Assembly (NCBI GenBank): GCA_040882555.1
Contig: JBBEBC010000046.1
Coordinates: 1-37,304 of the forward strand
Direction of reading: 5' to 3'
Source: M30B66 sp040882555
GTDB lineage: Bacteria > Bacteroidota > Bacteroidia > M30B66
DNA length: 37,304 nt
How positions within the stretch are numbered: position 1 is the first letter of the stretch; each line of letters starts with the position of its first letter. The notes beneath the pieces were generated by a model, which worked only from the letters and a program-made list of their open reading frames with translations, was not told the DNA's origin and did no database searches. This document shows positions 17,643 through 26,600 of the stretch, one piece after another. A program made the position numbers and the translations under genes.

Positions 17643-19943
17643 TTAGAACAAGAAATTCACACCTACACTAGGAAGTATAGGTAGCTGATTGATACGTTCA
17701 AATTTAATCCTATCGAAATAGAAGATATTGTCGCGATTGTAAGCGTTGGTAACACCTGCAGTAAATTCTAATGTAGCATTATCGCCAACTGGTTGCACTC
17801 TTTTAATGTTTACGTCAAGTCGGTGATAAGTAGGAAGTCTTCCCTGGTTCAAAGCTCCATAAGTTGTGCCTAAGCTTCCGTTTGATTGGGTGTAGTTTTC
17901 ATTCAAATTATTGCCAAGAGAGATATTCTCATAGAAACCTTGTGTTTGAGTGAAAGGGAAACCAGAACCAAAATTCCATCTTGCGCTAACGCTCCAATTC
18001 AGACCTTCGCCAAATTCAAACGAAGCAAGCAGGTTCACGTTATGTCTCCTATCCCAAACAGGGCTGTAGGTAATCAATTCATCTTCACGTGTTACTTTCA
18101 TCAATGAATAAACCGCCCACACATAGAAACGCTTATATTCATACTTAAGAGTCATATCAACTCCTTGAGAAATACCTTTTTCAAGAATTAAATCTTTCTT
18201 TTCGATATCAGGCTTGTCTGCATTGATTGCGTTATCGTCGTAAAGTTTGTTTCTGTTAATATTTGTAAGTTGGTTGAAATCGAAATAATATGCCTCAACA
18301 TTCCACTTGATGTGCTTGGTTAGATCACTTTCAAAGCCAAAAATATAATGTCTTGCTCTTTGTAATTTAGTTGCAAATTCTTGATCCTTGAAGGTTGTAG
18401 GAGCATTATCAGGAGCCGAGATAAAGCCATAAAATAAGTTCACAACGTCACGATCTGAAACACCGGCAATAAGATTCTGACTGTATAAACCGGCAGCTCC
18501 TTTTAAGCGAAAATTGTCTGAAACATTGTATTTAGCTCCTATTCTTGGCTCAGGCGAAGCATTGCCTAAAGAAGCGTAATAGTGAAGGCGGAAGCTTGGT
18601 TCTAATACTAAATTACCGAGTAAAAGCCTATACTTTCCATAAAGTGCCAACTCTGTATTATTCTCGTTTTGAACTATTTTACGGTCAACAGAATTGAAGA
18701 ATGTAAAATCGGTGCTAAAGCCAATGGCTTCAACTCCCCATTGAAATTCATTTTCACCAAGGAAGTACTTGAAGTTCAAATTCATATTAAAGCCGTTAAT
18801 TCGGCTGCTTCTTGAAGGACGCGATGCTTCTTCGAGAGAAATCTTATAATCAGAATAGCTAAAAACCCCTTCAAAGAGGAAGTTATTGGCATTTGGAATC
18901 AGGACAAAGTTGGCTCCAAAACCGTAGGTATTCCAATTCAAATCCTGAAGGCTTCTATACCTCACTTGGTCAGTAAAATTGAAGCCACTTAAGTTAAGCT
19001 TACTACCATTATCGGCATTGAAAGAAAGTTTACCATATAAATCAGTGAAGTTAAAGGGCAATCCAGCCGTATCTACATAAGGGTAAAATATCTTAGAAGA
19101 CTCTCTAAGATAAGAGGTTCTGCCACTAATAATAAAAGAGGAGGATCCGGCACTTCCTTCTTTTCTTTTGCTAAGCGGACCTTCTAAAAGTAATTTTGAA
19201 ACGAAGGGGCTCACTGAAGTCTTCCCTCCAAAACGTCTTTTATTTCCGTCTTTGGTGGTAATTTTCATGATGGAGGAAACCCTTCCGCCGTTTTCGGCGC
19301 TAAAACCGCCCGTATAAACGTCAGCATTTCTGATAACATCCGTATCAAAAACAGAAAAGAGGCCAATGGAGTGAAAGGGATTATAAATAATCATTCCATC
19401 GAGAAGCACTTTGTTTTGAATGGGAGAACCTCCACGAATGTAGAGCTGTCCACCTTGGTCGCCAGTAAAAGTTACACCTGGAATTACTTGAAGATACTGC
19501 GCTAAATCAGGTTCAGCACCTACGGTGGGAAGTTTGGTTATCTCTTTAGGGGTTATTGTTGAAATACCTACTCCTACTCGCGTTCTTTCTTCTTCTTTCT
19601 TACCACTAACTTCAAACTCTTTTAATTTGACAGCATCTTCTTTAGCATACAGATTCTTGCTGATAATTCCATTGCCTTTAACAGCGATTTTCATGGATGT
19701 TTTTTCAAATCCAAAGCCAGAAAAAACAAGGGTATAATCTCCCTCTGGGACTTTAGTGATTGAAAAAAAGCCATTTACGTCGGTTTGAACACCGAATGAT
19801 GTTCCTTCTAAAAAAACGGGTGAGAAAATAATTGGTTCTCCACTATCAGAATTGTAAATAAAACCTCTTATTGTGGCATTTTGAGCTGTTGCAATTCCTC
19901 CAAAAATGAACATTAAGAGAAGCAGCAGTAAAGATTGACGCAT
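17643..19943 (-). CDS. TonB-dependent outer membrane receptor
   Basis: The 766-residue protein has a signal peptide (MRQSLLLLLLMFIFGGIATAQ) and a carboxypeptidase-regulatory-like domain (ATIRGFIYNSDSGEPI to GDYTLVFSGFGFEK, about 23-95). The plug domain spans about 125-230 (VIPGVTFTGDQGGQLYIRGG, QNKVLLDGMIIYNPFH). A 22-strand-type barrel ends with an aromatic C-terminus (LPSVGVNFLF), normal for outer membrane insertion. Such receptors import siderophores, glycans, cobalamin or peptides using TonB energy; the substrate cannot be told, and there is no SusD partner. An ECF sigma factor operon lies just upstream on the same strand. Confidence 0.93.
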   Translation of the reverse strand: MRQSLLLLLLMFIFGGIATAQNATIRGFIYNSDSGEPIIFSPVFLEGTSFGVQTDVNGFFSITKVPEGDYTLVFSGFGFEKTSMKIAVKGNGIISKNLYAKEDAVKLKEFEVSGKKEEERTRVGVGISTITPKEITKLPTVGAEPDLAQYLQVIPGVTFTGDQGGQLYIRGGSPIQNKVLLDGMIIYNPFHSIGLFSVFDTDVIRNADVYTGGFSAENGGRVSSIMKITTKDGNKRRFGGKTSVSPFVSKLLLEGPLSKRKEGSAGSSSFIISGRTSYLRESSKIFYPYVDTAGLPFNFTDLYGKLSFNADNGSKLNLSGFNFTDQVRYRSLQDLNWNTYGFGANFVLIPNANNFLFEGVFSYSDYKISLEEASRPSRSSRINGFNMNLNFKYFLGENEFQWGVEAIGFSTDFTFFNSVDRKIVQNENNTELALYGKYRLLLGNLVLEPSFRLHYYASLGNASPEPRIGAKYNVSDNFRLKGAAGLYSQNLIAGVSDRDVVNLFYGFISAPDNAPTTFKDQEFATKLQRARHYIFGFESDLTKHIKWNVEAYYFDFNQLTNINRNKLYDDNAINADKPDIEKKDLILEKGISQGVDMTLKYEYKRFYVWAVYSLMKVTREDELITYSPVWDRRHNVNLLASFEFGEGLNWSVSARWNFGSGFPFTQTQGFYENISLGNNLNENYTQSNGSLGTTYGALNQGRLPTYHRLDVNIKRVQPVGDNATLEFTAGVTNAYNRDNIFYFDRIKFERINQLPILPSVGVNFLF

Positions 19944-19967
19944 AATTTTGAAAATTCACTTGAGCGC

Positions 19968-19995
19968 CAAAGATAGAATGAATAATTACTTTAAA
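19968..19995 (-). promoter_or_regulatory. Predicted promoter of the TonB receptor gene
   Basis: TATCTTTG (19975-19968 on the minus strand) is a perfect -7 element; a weaker TTTA (19995-19992) lies 16 bp upstream. The predicted 5' leader is about 20 bases. The receptor may therefore be transcribed separately from the sigma factor operon. Confidence 0.5.
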
Positions 19996-20035
19996 AAGGA
20001 ACATATCTCCTTAAATATCGCTCGTGATGAAAACA

Positions 20036-20653
20036 TCACTGATCTGCCACATCACTCGATTCTAAATTAGTGATTATACTATCTATTTGGTTGACATATT
20101 TCCCAAATGCCAGTTTCGTCATATACCTGTTAAGGTAAAAACAGATAGGCGTTAACACCAAGAAAAGGACGAAAAGTAAAATCCAAAGAAAAGGGTCTTC
20201 TGAAAAAAGGTTAAGTTTATTTTCCATAGTTAAAGGGATGAGAAAACCTGCTGTCATAGCAATTGGGTAAACAAAAACGGCAGCAAGTTCAATGGCCCGA
20301 AAAGCTTTTTTCATACCATGCGACAGAACCTTCAGGTAACTGAGCAGAGAATCGTCCATTGGGATATCTGTGAGATAGGTTTTATCAATCCAATTATTAA
20401 AAAAGATGCCCGCCATATAGGATAAACAAAGTATTGATGTAAAAACCCTAAACCAAAACCCGTCCACAATAAATAGAAGTGCAATAAATCCGATAAGAAA
20501 GACGACACCAAAAATGGAATTAATAAAAATATTTCTTTTTAGCTTTTTAATTGGTGAATCAGATCTTTCTTTGAGGTTTTCCAGGTCTTTATAATTGAAT
20601 TCCGGATGATCCTGATTTGTATTTCGAGACCAAATATCTTTTAACTCTTTCAT
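20036..20653 (-). CDS. Membrane protein paired with ECF sigma factor
   Basis: The 205-residue protein has an N-terminal cytosolic segment with an Asn/Asp-rich start (MKELKDIWSRNTNQDHPEFNY) and four hydrophobic segments (about 43-62, 67-84, 120-140, 155-173). It overlaps the sigma factor gene by 4 bp. Position and topology suggest a membrane partner that may hold or modulate the sigma factor, but no anti-sigma domain (FecR, RskA, ZAS) is recognisable, so this is inference only. Confidence 0.7.
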   Translation of the reverse strand: MKELKDIWSRNTNQDHPEFNYKDLENLKERSDSPIKKLKRNIFINSIFGVVFLIGFIALLFIVDGFWFRVFTSILCLSYMAGIFFNNWIDKTYLTDIPMDDSLLSYLKVLSHGMKKAFRAIELAAVFVYPIAMTAGFLIPLTMENKLNLFSEDPFLWILLFVLFLVLTPICFYLNRYMTKLAFGKYVNQIDSIITNLESSDVADQ

Positions 20654-21132
20654 GATAAATGATTCATTTTTTGGGTAAGTGATTCTTTAATTCGATGTAA
20701 ACGAACACCTACTGTATTAGCCGCCATACCTGTGATTTCTGCAATTTCTTTGTTACCAAAACCCTCTAGATAGAGGGTGATGACCATCTTATTGACATCG
20801 TCCATCTGCCTTATGTGAAAATATAATTCAGCTGCCTCATCAGATTTCGGCATTTCTAGATCAATGACTTCGACCTCTGATTCTGCTTTCTTACGATTTT
20901 CATTTTTCCTACTGTAGCTGAAGACTGTGTTTAAACTAACTCGATAGAGCCAAGTAGAAAACTTAGATTCTCCTCTAAATCTTGGAAAGCCTTTTAGGGC
21001 TTGAAGAAGAATTTCTTGAATTAAGTCTTCTCTTTCCTCTCTGTCGTCTATATAAAGGTTAACGACCTTATACAAAACGGCCCGATGACTATTAATCAGA
21101 TCCAAAAACTCTTTATGTTCTTCCTGACTCAC
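20650..21132 (-). CDS. ECF-type RNA polymerase sigma factor
   Basis: The 160-residue protein has region 2 (DDREEREDLIQEILLQALKG, then FSTWLYRVSLNTVFSYSRK, about 28-77), binding core polymerase and the -10 element, and region 4 (LYLEGFGNKEIAEITGMAAN followed by TVGVRLHRIK, about 122-152), a helix-turn-helix. The start is the GTG at 21132: an in-frame TAA lies six codons upstream, no ATG intervenes, and a GGAAGA ribosome binding sequence directly precedes the GTG. The gene is followed with a 4-bp overlap by a membrane protein gene. Target genes are unknown; the TonB receptor downstream is a candidate. Confidence 0.92.
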   Translation of the reverse strand: MSQEEHKEFLDLINSHRAVLYKVVNLYIDDREEREDLIQEILLQALKGFPRFRGESKFSTWLYRVSLNTVFSYSRKNENRKKAESEVEVIDLEMPKSDEAAELYFHIRQMDDVNKMVITLYLEGFGNKEIAEITGMAANTVGVRLHRIKESLTQKMNHLS

Positions 21133-21313
21133 TCTTCCAAATTTATATTATCAACATCGATTAACCTGAAGTCAAGAACAAAATTGTCGATTGGGATTCT
21201 ATCAGGTTTAATAAAAAACTGATTTGAATTACAATACTTTTTTGAAAATTTGGATGAAAGTAGAATTAACATTCCTCATTGTTTAATCAATAAGTATGTT
21301 GAGTTAGGAAGAT

Positions 21314-21341
21314 ATTACGAACAGAGATTTTTTTTCGTAAT
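21314..21341. other. Inverted repeat ATTACGA-N14-TCGTAAT
   Basis: A perfect 7-bp inverted repeat (21314-21320 and 21335-21341) lies just after the stop of the Cys-rich lipoprotein gene in the minus direction. It lacks a downstream T run, so it is not a clear intrinsic terminator; an operator for the sigma factor operon is an alternative. Confidence 0.35.
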
Positions 21342-21362
21342 TAAAGCACATCTATTTGTATA

Positions 21363-21641
21363 TCAATTTGATACACATTCAAAATAAGTTTGCTCCTTGT
21401 TTTCTTTCTCATCTTTACCACAAGCTTCTTCTGTAACATTATCGTATGTGCAGGCATAACCTTGAGATTCTAGCAGCACCTTCCAGCTATCAACGGAGAA
21501 ACCATTTAGAGCTTCATCACCAGTGCAACCAGCAACTACAATTGGCCCATTTTGACATACACCACATTTTTTAGTGCAATCGTAACATTTTTTGCATGAA
21601 GCAAAAGACAGAATTACCAGACATGATAATATGAAACGCAT
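21363..21641 (-). CDS. Small Cys-rich lipoprotein
   Basis: The 92-residue protein has a lipoprotein signal ending in the lipobox SFAS-C16. The mature part has eight further Cys, five of them clustered as C-x2-C-x2-C-x3-C-x2-C then C39 (KKCYDCTKKCGVCQNGP), the rest in the C-terminal half. The pattern suits disulfides or metal binding on the periplasmic side. It lies 37 bp after the receiver-domain gene and may share its transcript with the sensor kinase. The family is not recognised. Confidence 0.75.
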   Translation of the reverse strand: MRFILSCLVILSFASCKKCYDCTKKCGVCQNGPIVVAGCTGDEALNGFSVDSWKVLLESQGYACTYDNVTEEACGKDEKENKEQTYFECVSN

Positions 21642-21678
21642 CTTGAGAGAATTAGAGCATACAATTTAGCCAAAAATA

Positions 21679-22098
21679 TTAGGCGACCTGAATTAGACTC
21701 TTTAATTTATCATTTGTTAGTGGTTTTATAATATAACCAGCAACACCTTGCATATCCGCTTTTTCCCGATCTCTTGAATTATCAGAAGAAGTAAGCATAA
21801 ACACTTTAATCTTTGATTTTATTTGGTCAGAAAGCTTATTGTATTCATTTAAAAAATCAAAACCATCCATACCTGGCATATTGATATCAAGAAAAATCAA
21901 ATCAGGACAGAAAATAGGTTTAAAAACCTCTTTTTCCTCGCAGTTTTCATCAATAAAATTAAGTGCCATATCTGCACTCGTCATTGAGTGTGTATGTTTT
22001 GCAAAGCTATTTCTAGAGATGGTCATTGCGCTCAAGTAGAGGCTTGTGTCGTCATCATCTACAAGCAGAACACAATTGTATTGATTTAAATCATTCAT
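21679..22098 (-). CDS. Stand-alone response regulator receiver protein
   Basis: The 139-residue protein is a complete CheY-like receiver domain without an output domain: acidic cluster VDDDD at 13-17, phosphoacceptor Asp71 in LIFLDINMPGMDGF, Thr/Ser in VFMLTSSD and the conserved Lys in GYIIKPL near 125. It probably relays phosphate to, or competes with, other partners by protein contacts. It follows the sensor kinase gene by 34 bp and is the natural partner of that kinase. Confidence 0.92.
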   Translation of the reverse strand: MNDLNQYNCVLLVDDDDTSLYLSAMTISRNSFAKHTHSMTSADMALNFIDENCEEKEVFKPIFCPDLIFLDINMPGMDGFDFLNEYNKLSDQIKSKIKVFMLTSSDNSRDREKADMQGVAGYIIKPLTNDKLKSLIQVA

Positions 22099-22132
22099 AT
22101 ATTAACAAAGAATAATATTAAAGAAATTATTA

Positions 22133-23251
22133 CTAAAAAACAACAGAAAATTTAGAGCCTTTTCCTAATTCACTGGATACTTTTATGGTACCGCCCTTCT
22201 TGGTGATGAGTTGCTTTATACTGTATAATCCTATGCCTGAACCTTCAACATGCTCATGTAGTCTTTTAAATAGCACAAACATTCTATCGCCATATTTCTC
22301 CAAATCTATTCCCAATCCATTATCTTCCACTTCTAGACACACTCTCATGGCATGAACATAGAACCTTACCATTATCTTTGGTTTCCTGTCTGGATGACTA
22401 TATTTAATTGAATTGATAATTAGGTTATAAAGAATTTGCTTTAGACCGCTTTTCGAGTAAAAAAAAGTATCCATGTCTAACTCTCTAATTATTTCAGCGT
22501 CGAATTTTTCAATAATTTGTGAGTTATCAACAAGTATCTCATCAATTAGATGATTTAGATTATTTGATTCTTGATCATCATACGGACTTTTTTGCAATTT
22601 AATAACATCGGTTAATTTAGCTATTGTATTTTGAACTCTTTTGACCGATTCTTCAATTTTCTCAACTAAAAATTCAGAAGGCATTTTATTATCCGCCAAA
22701 TCACTTTTTAATAAATCAATAAGGCCTTCCATATTGTTGACTGGAGATTTTAAATCATGAGATGCTGCATAAACATAATTATCTAAATCCTCATTAATCC
22801 TCTTTAGAGATGCATTTGTTTCTTTCAATTGACGAGTTCGTTTATTAATTATTAATTCCAATTGTTGAGGCGACTTCAATTCTAAGGCTTTTGGCATTAC
22901 TCTAACTAATCCAATAACGGCAAACCAAGAAACAATGGCTGTAGAAAAGAGAACAAAAGCACTTAATCGGTAAATAGGCTCCCAGAAAATCACACCATCA
23001 ATAAGATGCGTGCTTCCACAAGCAAGAATGAATAGTATAAATAACCAGAATATTTTTATAAAAGGTAAATCAGATCGCCTCTTTAGAAATTTATATAAGA
23101 GTACGGGAATTACAAAATATGCAGCAGCAATTAAAAAACTGCTTATAATATAAAGCCATCCGTGAAATTGACTCCAAGTACCGCACGACCATCGCTCAGG
23201 CCAATGCTCAGTGCTAAACAAGCCAGTAAAAAATTCTATTAGCTGATCCAT
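22133..23251 (-). CDS. Sensor histidine kinase with ethylene-receptor-like membrane domain
   Basis: The 372-residue protein has three N-terminal membrane helices (about 32-54, 64-85, 94-117). They contain ISSFLIAAAYFVIP and ILACGSTHLID, which align with the ethylene-binding domain of ETR1-type receptors: Cys78 and His82 correspond to copper ligands Cys65/His69, Tyr45 to Tyr32, Ile75 to Ile62. The Asp25 position is Ser38. A short coiled linker (about 130-155) leads to a HisKA domain (AASHDLKSPVNN, His165) and a HATPase domain (NLIINSIKYSH; DNGLGI; GSGIGLYSIKQL). No GAF domain is present. Autophosphorylation at His165 and transfer to the adjacent receiver are expected. Ligand identity is inference. 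Confidence 0.92.
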   Translation of the reverse strand: MDQLIEFFTGLFSTEHWPERWSCGTWSQFHGWLYIISSFLIAAAYFVIPVLLYKFLKRRSDLPFIKIFWLFILFILACGSTHLIDGVIFWEPIYRLSAFVLFSTAIVSWFAVIGLVRVMPKALELKSPQQLELIINKRTRQLKETNASLKRINEDLDNYVYAASHDLKSPVNNMEGLIDLLKSDLADNKMPSEFLVEKIEESVKRVQNTIAKLTDVIKLQKSPYDDQESNNLNHLIDEILVDNSQIIEKFDAEIIRELDMDTFFYSKSGLKQILYNLIINSIKYSHPDRKPKIMVRFYVHAMRVCLEVEDNGLGIDLEKYGDRMFVLFKRLHEHVEGSGIGLYSIKQLITKKGGTIKVSSELGKGSKFSVVF

Positions 23252-23623
23252 AAAGTTGGGTATAGTAAAATATCAACACTTCCTGTCACTAAAAATACGT
23301 CCCCCGAACATTTTATAGCTATGCAAATTTAAATTTATTTTTTACTCGATAATAAGTTTATCTTAAATAAATCAACAAGAAAACCCTTAAATAAAGTGTT
23401 CCTAATTTAGGCAATAACTCATTTAATGTCTTATTAAGTACAAGCATATAAATCGCAATTAGGCTCTTGGGCACGTAAGTATTATTAGACAAAACACTTC
23501 TATAATGAGGAAATAATACAAATCTAAAAACCTTAACAAGTAAGAATCAACTCAATTAGAACATCTTATTCAACCTTTAGAAATCGAATTAAACTACTTT
23601 TATAATGTCAAAATAAACCTACA
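23252..23623. other. Intergenic region, 372 bp, AT-rich
   Basis: No open frame of interest was seen. It separates the divergent kinase gene from the giant T9SS protein gene, so it must hold both promoters. On the minus strand TAAATTTG (23331-23324) matches the -7 element about 75 bp before the kinase start but lacks a good -33 box. On the plus strand TACTTTTA (23595-23602) is a one-mismatch -7 candidate 21 bp before the start of the 1459-residue protein. Confidence 0.6.
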
Positions 23624-26600
23624 ATGAAACATTTACTACTATTTACCATTTCGGCTTTGCTTTGCATGAGTATCCAAAAGGCGGATGCTCAAGGAAGTGC
23701 CAACATTACCATCGTATCCCAAATAGGGAATGAGGTAGTATTAACCACAGATGTTTCAGCACCAGTTGGAAACACTCTGTATCAATGGAATTTCGGGGAT
23801 GTCTCATCTTCTCAACAGGGTCCCACAGTAACTCACAATTATGTCCAACCGGGAACATATATTGTTGATTTGATGATCAATGACTCCCCTAACACCTTTT
23901 GGTACGCAATCGACCAAATTACCCTAGTTATTGGAGGCGATTGTAATATCATTTCTGCTTTTTCTGCGAATGAACTTAATAATGGTGTTGTGAATTTCAC
24001 GATCGATTCTGTTGCAAACGCAGCACTTCCAGTTACCTATTCTTGGTGGTTTAGTGATGGGCAAACATCATTTAGTCCATCACCTTACGTCACATTTACA
24101 AATGGAAATTACACCGCTTGCCTTACTGTTACAGATGCAAACTGGTGTGTTGATACCATATGTTCTGAATTTAGCGTAATTGAAGCTCCTTGCCAACAAG
24201 ATTTTATTACATCGCAAATCGATGTAAATGAAAATGAGATTTTGGGGGTTGTATTGAACCAGAGCCTCAGTTTTCCTATCCAACTTTGGATTGAATTCGG
24301 AGATGGCACGTTTGATCAAGCAATAATTAGTTCTGCTTATACTTTTACTCACACCTACCCGGCAGTAAATGACACATTTGATTTATGCTTCTTTGCAACA
24401 GACAATGCAGGTTGTACTGACACACTTTGTAATACTGTAATTACCACCGAGGGATGTAATATTAACTCTTCATTCTCAGCCAATAACTTAAATAATGGTG
24501 TGGTTGGCTTTAACGTTAACTCAGTCGAAAACGCTACGCCTCCTTATACCTATTACTGGTGGTTTAGCAATGGCCAACAAAGCACTGCACCTGAGCCTGT
24601 TTTGACATTTCCAAATGGAAATTACACCGCTTGCCTTACCATTGAAGATGCCAATGGATGTTTTGATTCTACTTGCACAGTTTTTAATGTAACAAATGGT
24701 CTTTGCCAACCTGATTACATTTTAGCAGAAACCTATGTTGAAGGTGATACACTTTTTGGAACTGTTTTCAATCAGAATTTTAACTCTTTACCAGTCGAAA
24801 TCTTCATTGATTATGGAGATGGAACATTTGAGGAATTCTTTATGTCGACAGCCTACGGTTTTGAACATATTTATCCTTCATTAAATGAAACGTTCACCCT
24901 ATGCATTTATGCGGTTGACAATGCTGGATGCGCCGACACAATTTGCTATGATATCATAACAGGAGGTTGCGAAAATTTCTTTGCAACATTTACTCAAATC
25001 CCTACACAGAATAATACGTTTGATTTTATTGCAACCTCTAGCTCAGGTAATAATATTGAATATTTCTGGGACTTTGGAGACGGAACTACTTTTGGCCCAA
25101 CTAATCAACCTGTTGTAAGTCATACTTTTCCTTTTCAAGGTGCATATAATGTATGTCTAATTGCAGTAAATCCTCTTTCAGGTTGTGAATTTTCTTCTTG
25201 TCAGTTAGTTACTTCTACTGGACCTTGCGGCTCATTATTCGTGAATCCTTCACTCAATGTGTCAGGACTTTCTGCTACAATTAATGCTTTCGCAACTGGC
25301 GGTTGCAGCAATTACTCGTATGATTGGTCCATTCCATCATTAGGTTTATCAGGAAATAATAATCCCTTTCAGGTAGATCTGCCTTCGGCAGGATTATTTA
25401 CAGCAGTTATTGTCGTATCTGATGATTGCGGCTGCACTTACACTTCCACTGTTCCAATTAACATTTCTTGTCAAGATCAACCGGCTTCAGGCAATACTAT
25501 TAGTATGCAAAACGGTAGTTCTACCACCTGTAGTTCTTTCTTTACCGATCCAGCCGGAGCAAATGGAAATTATGCGAATAATCAAGATTTCACCTTAACC
25601 ATCTACCCTTCAACAACAGGGGCTAAACTAAAAGTTGATTTTACTTCATTTAATACTGAGCAAGGTTTTGATGAATTAACAATTCGCAACGGAAATTCAG
25701 TTTCTTCTCCTCTTTTAGCTGTTCTCGATGGGAATCTAACTGGAACAAATCTTCCAGAATTTACCTCAACTGCTGCTGATGGTTCTTTAACTTTCATTTG
25801 GCATTCAGATATAAGCATTGTTAACTCAGGCTGGATTGCGATTCTGAGTTGTGTAGACCTCAACATAAACACACTAGATTTAGGAGATAACCTTTTCGAA
25901 TTTACTGTCCAGAGCAATGAGACTTGGGAAAGCTATGAATGGTCTATCAATGGGACTGCAAATACATCGAACGAAAGTTCTATTCAGGAAACCTTTACTG
26001 AAGGTGAATTTGTAGAAATATGTCTTACTGCAGTAAATGCCTTAGGATGCGAAACTTCAGTTTGTACTACGTTTGTTGCTCCTTGCAATTATCAGCTTGA
26101 TGTAGATGTCGTTTATAATGGGAATCAGGTAAACATCACCATCAATAACCCTCTTCCCGATTACTTCTACTCTGTTTTCACCCCAAATAATCAATTCTGG
26201 CAACAGATCGAAAATGGTGAAGCTAGCTTTACATTTATGTCGCCAATAAACGACAATCTATGTATTTATGCTGACGGACCTTGCTTCGATAGCACATGCG
26301 TTCCTATTCAGCTTGACCCATTAGGTTCAGAAATCGTTTCTGGATTTGTGTGGGATGATGCCAATGGAAACGGATTATTTGATGAGAATGAAATGCCAAT
26401 GGCAGATTCTTACGTAACAATCTGTGCCGGTACAGATAGTGTTTCTTGCCTTTGGGCTTATACAGATGAAAATGGATATTATGAGTTCTCTATTTACCCT
26501 GGAACATATACAATTCAGTCATTCACTTGGCAGAGTAATTATGTTCCAACTCTTCCGGCTGATGGACAAGGGTATACTTTCACATTGGAAGAGGGAACTA

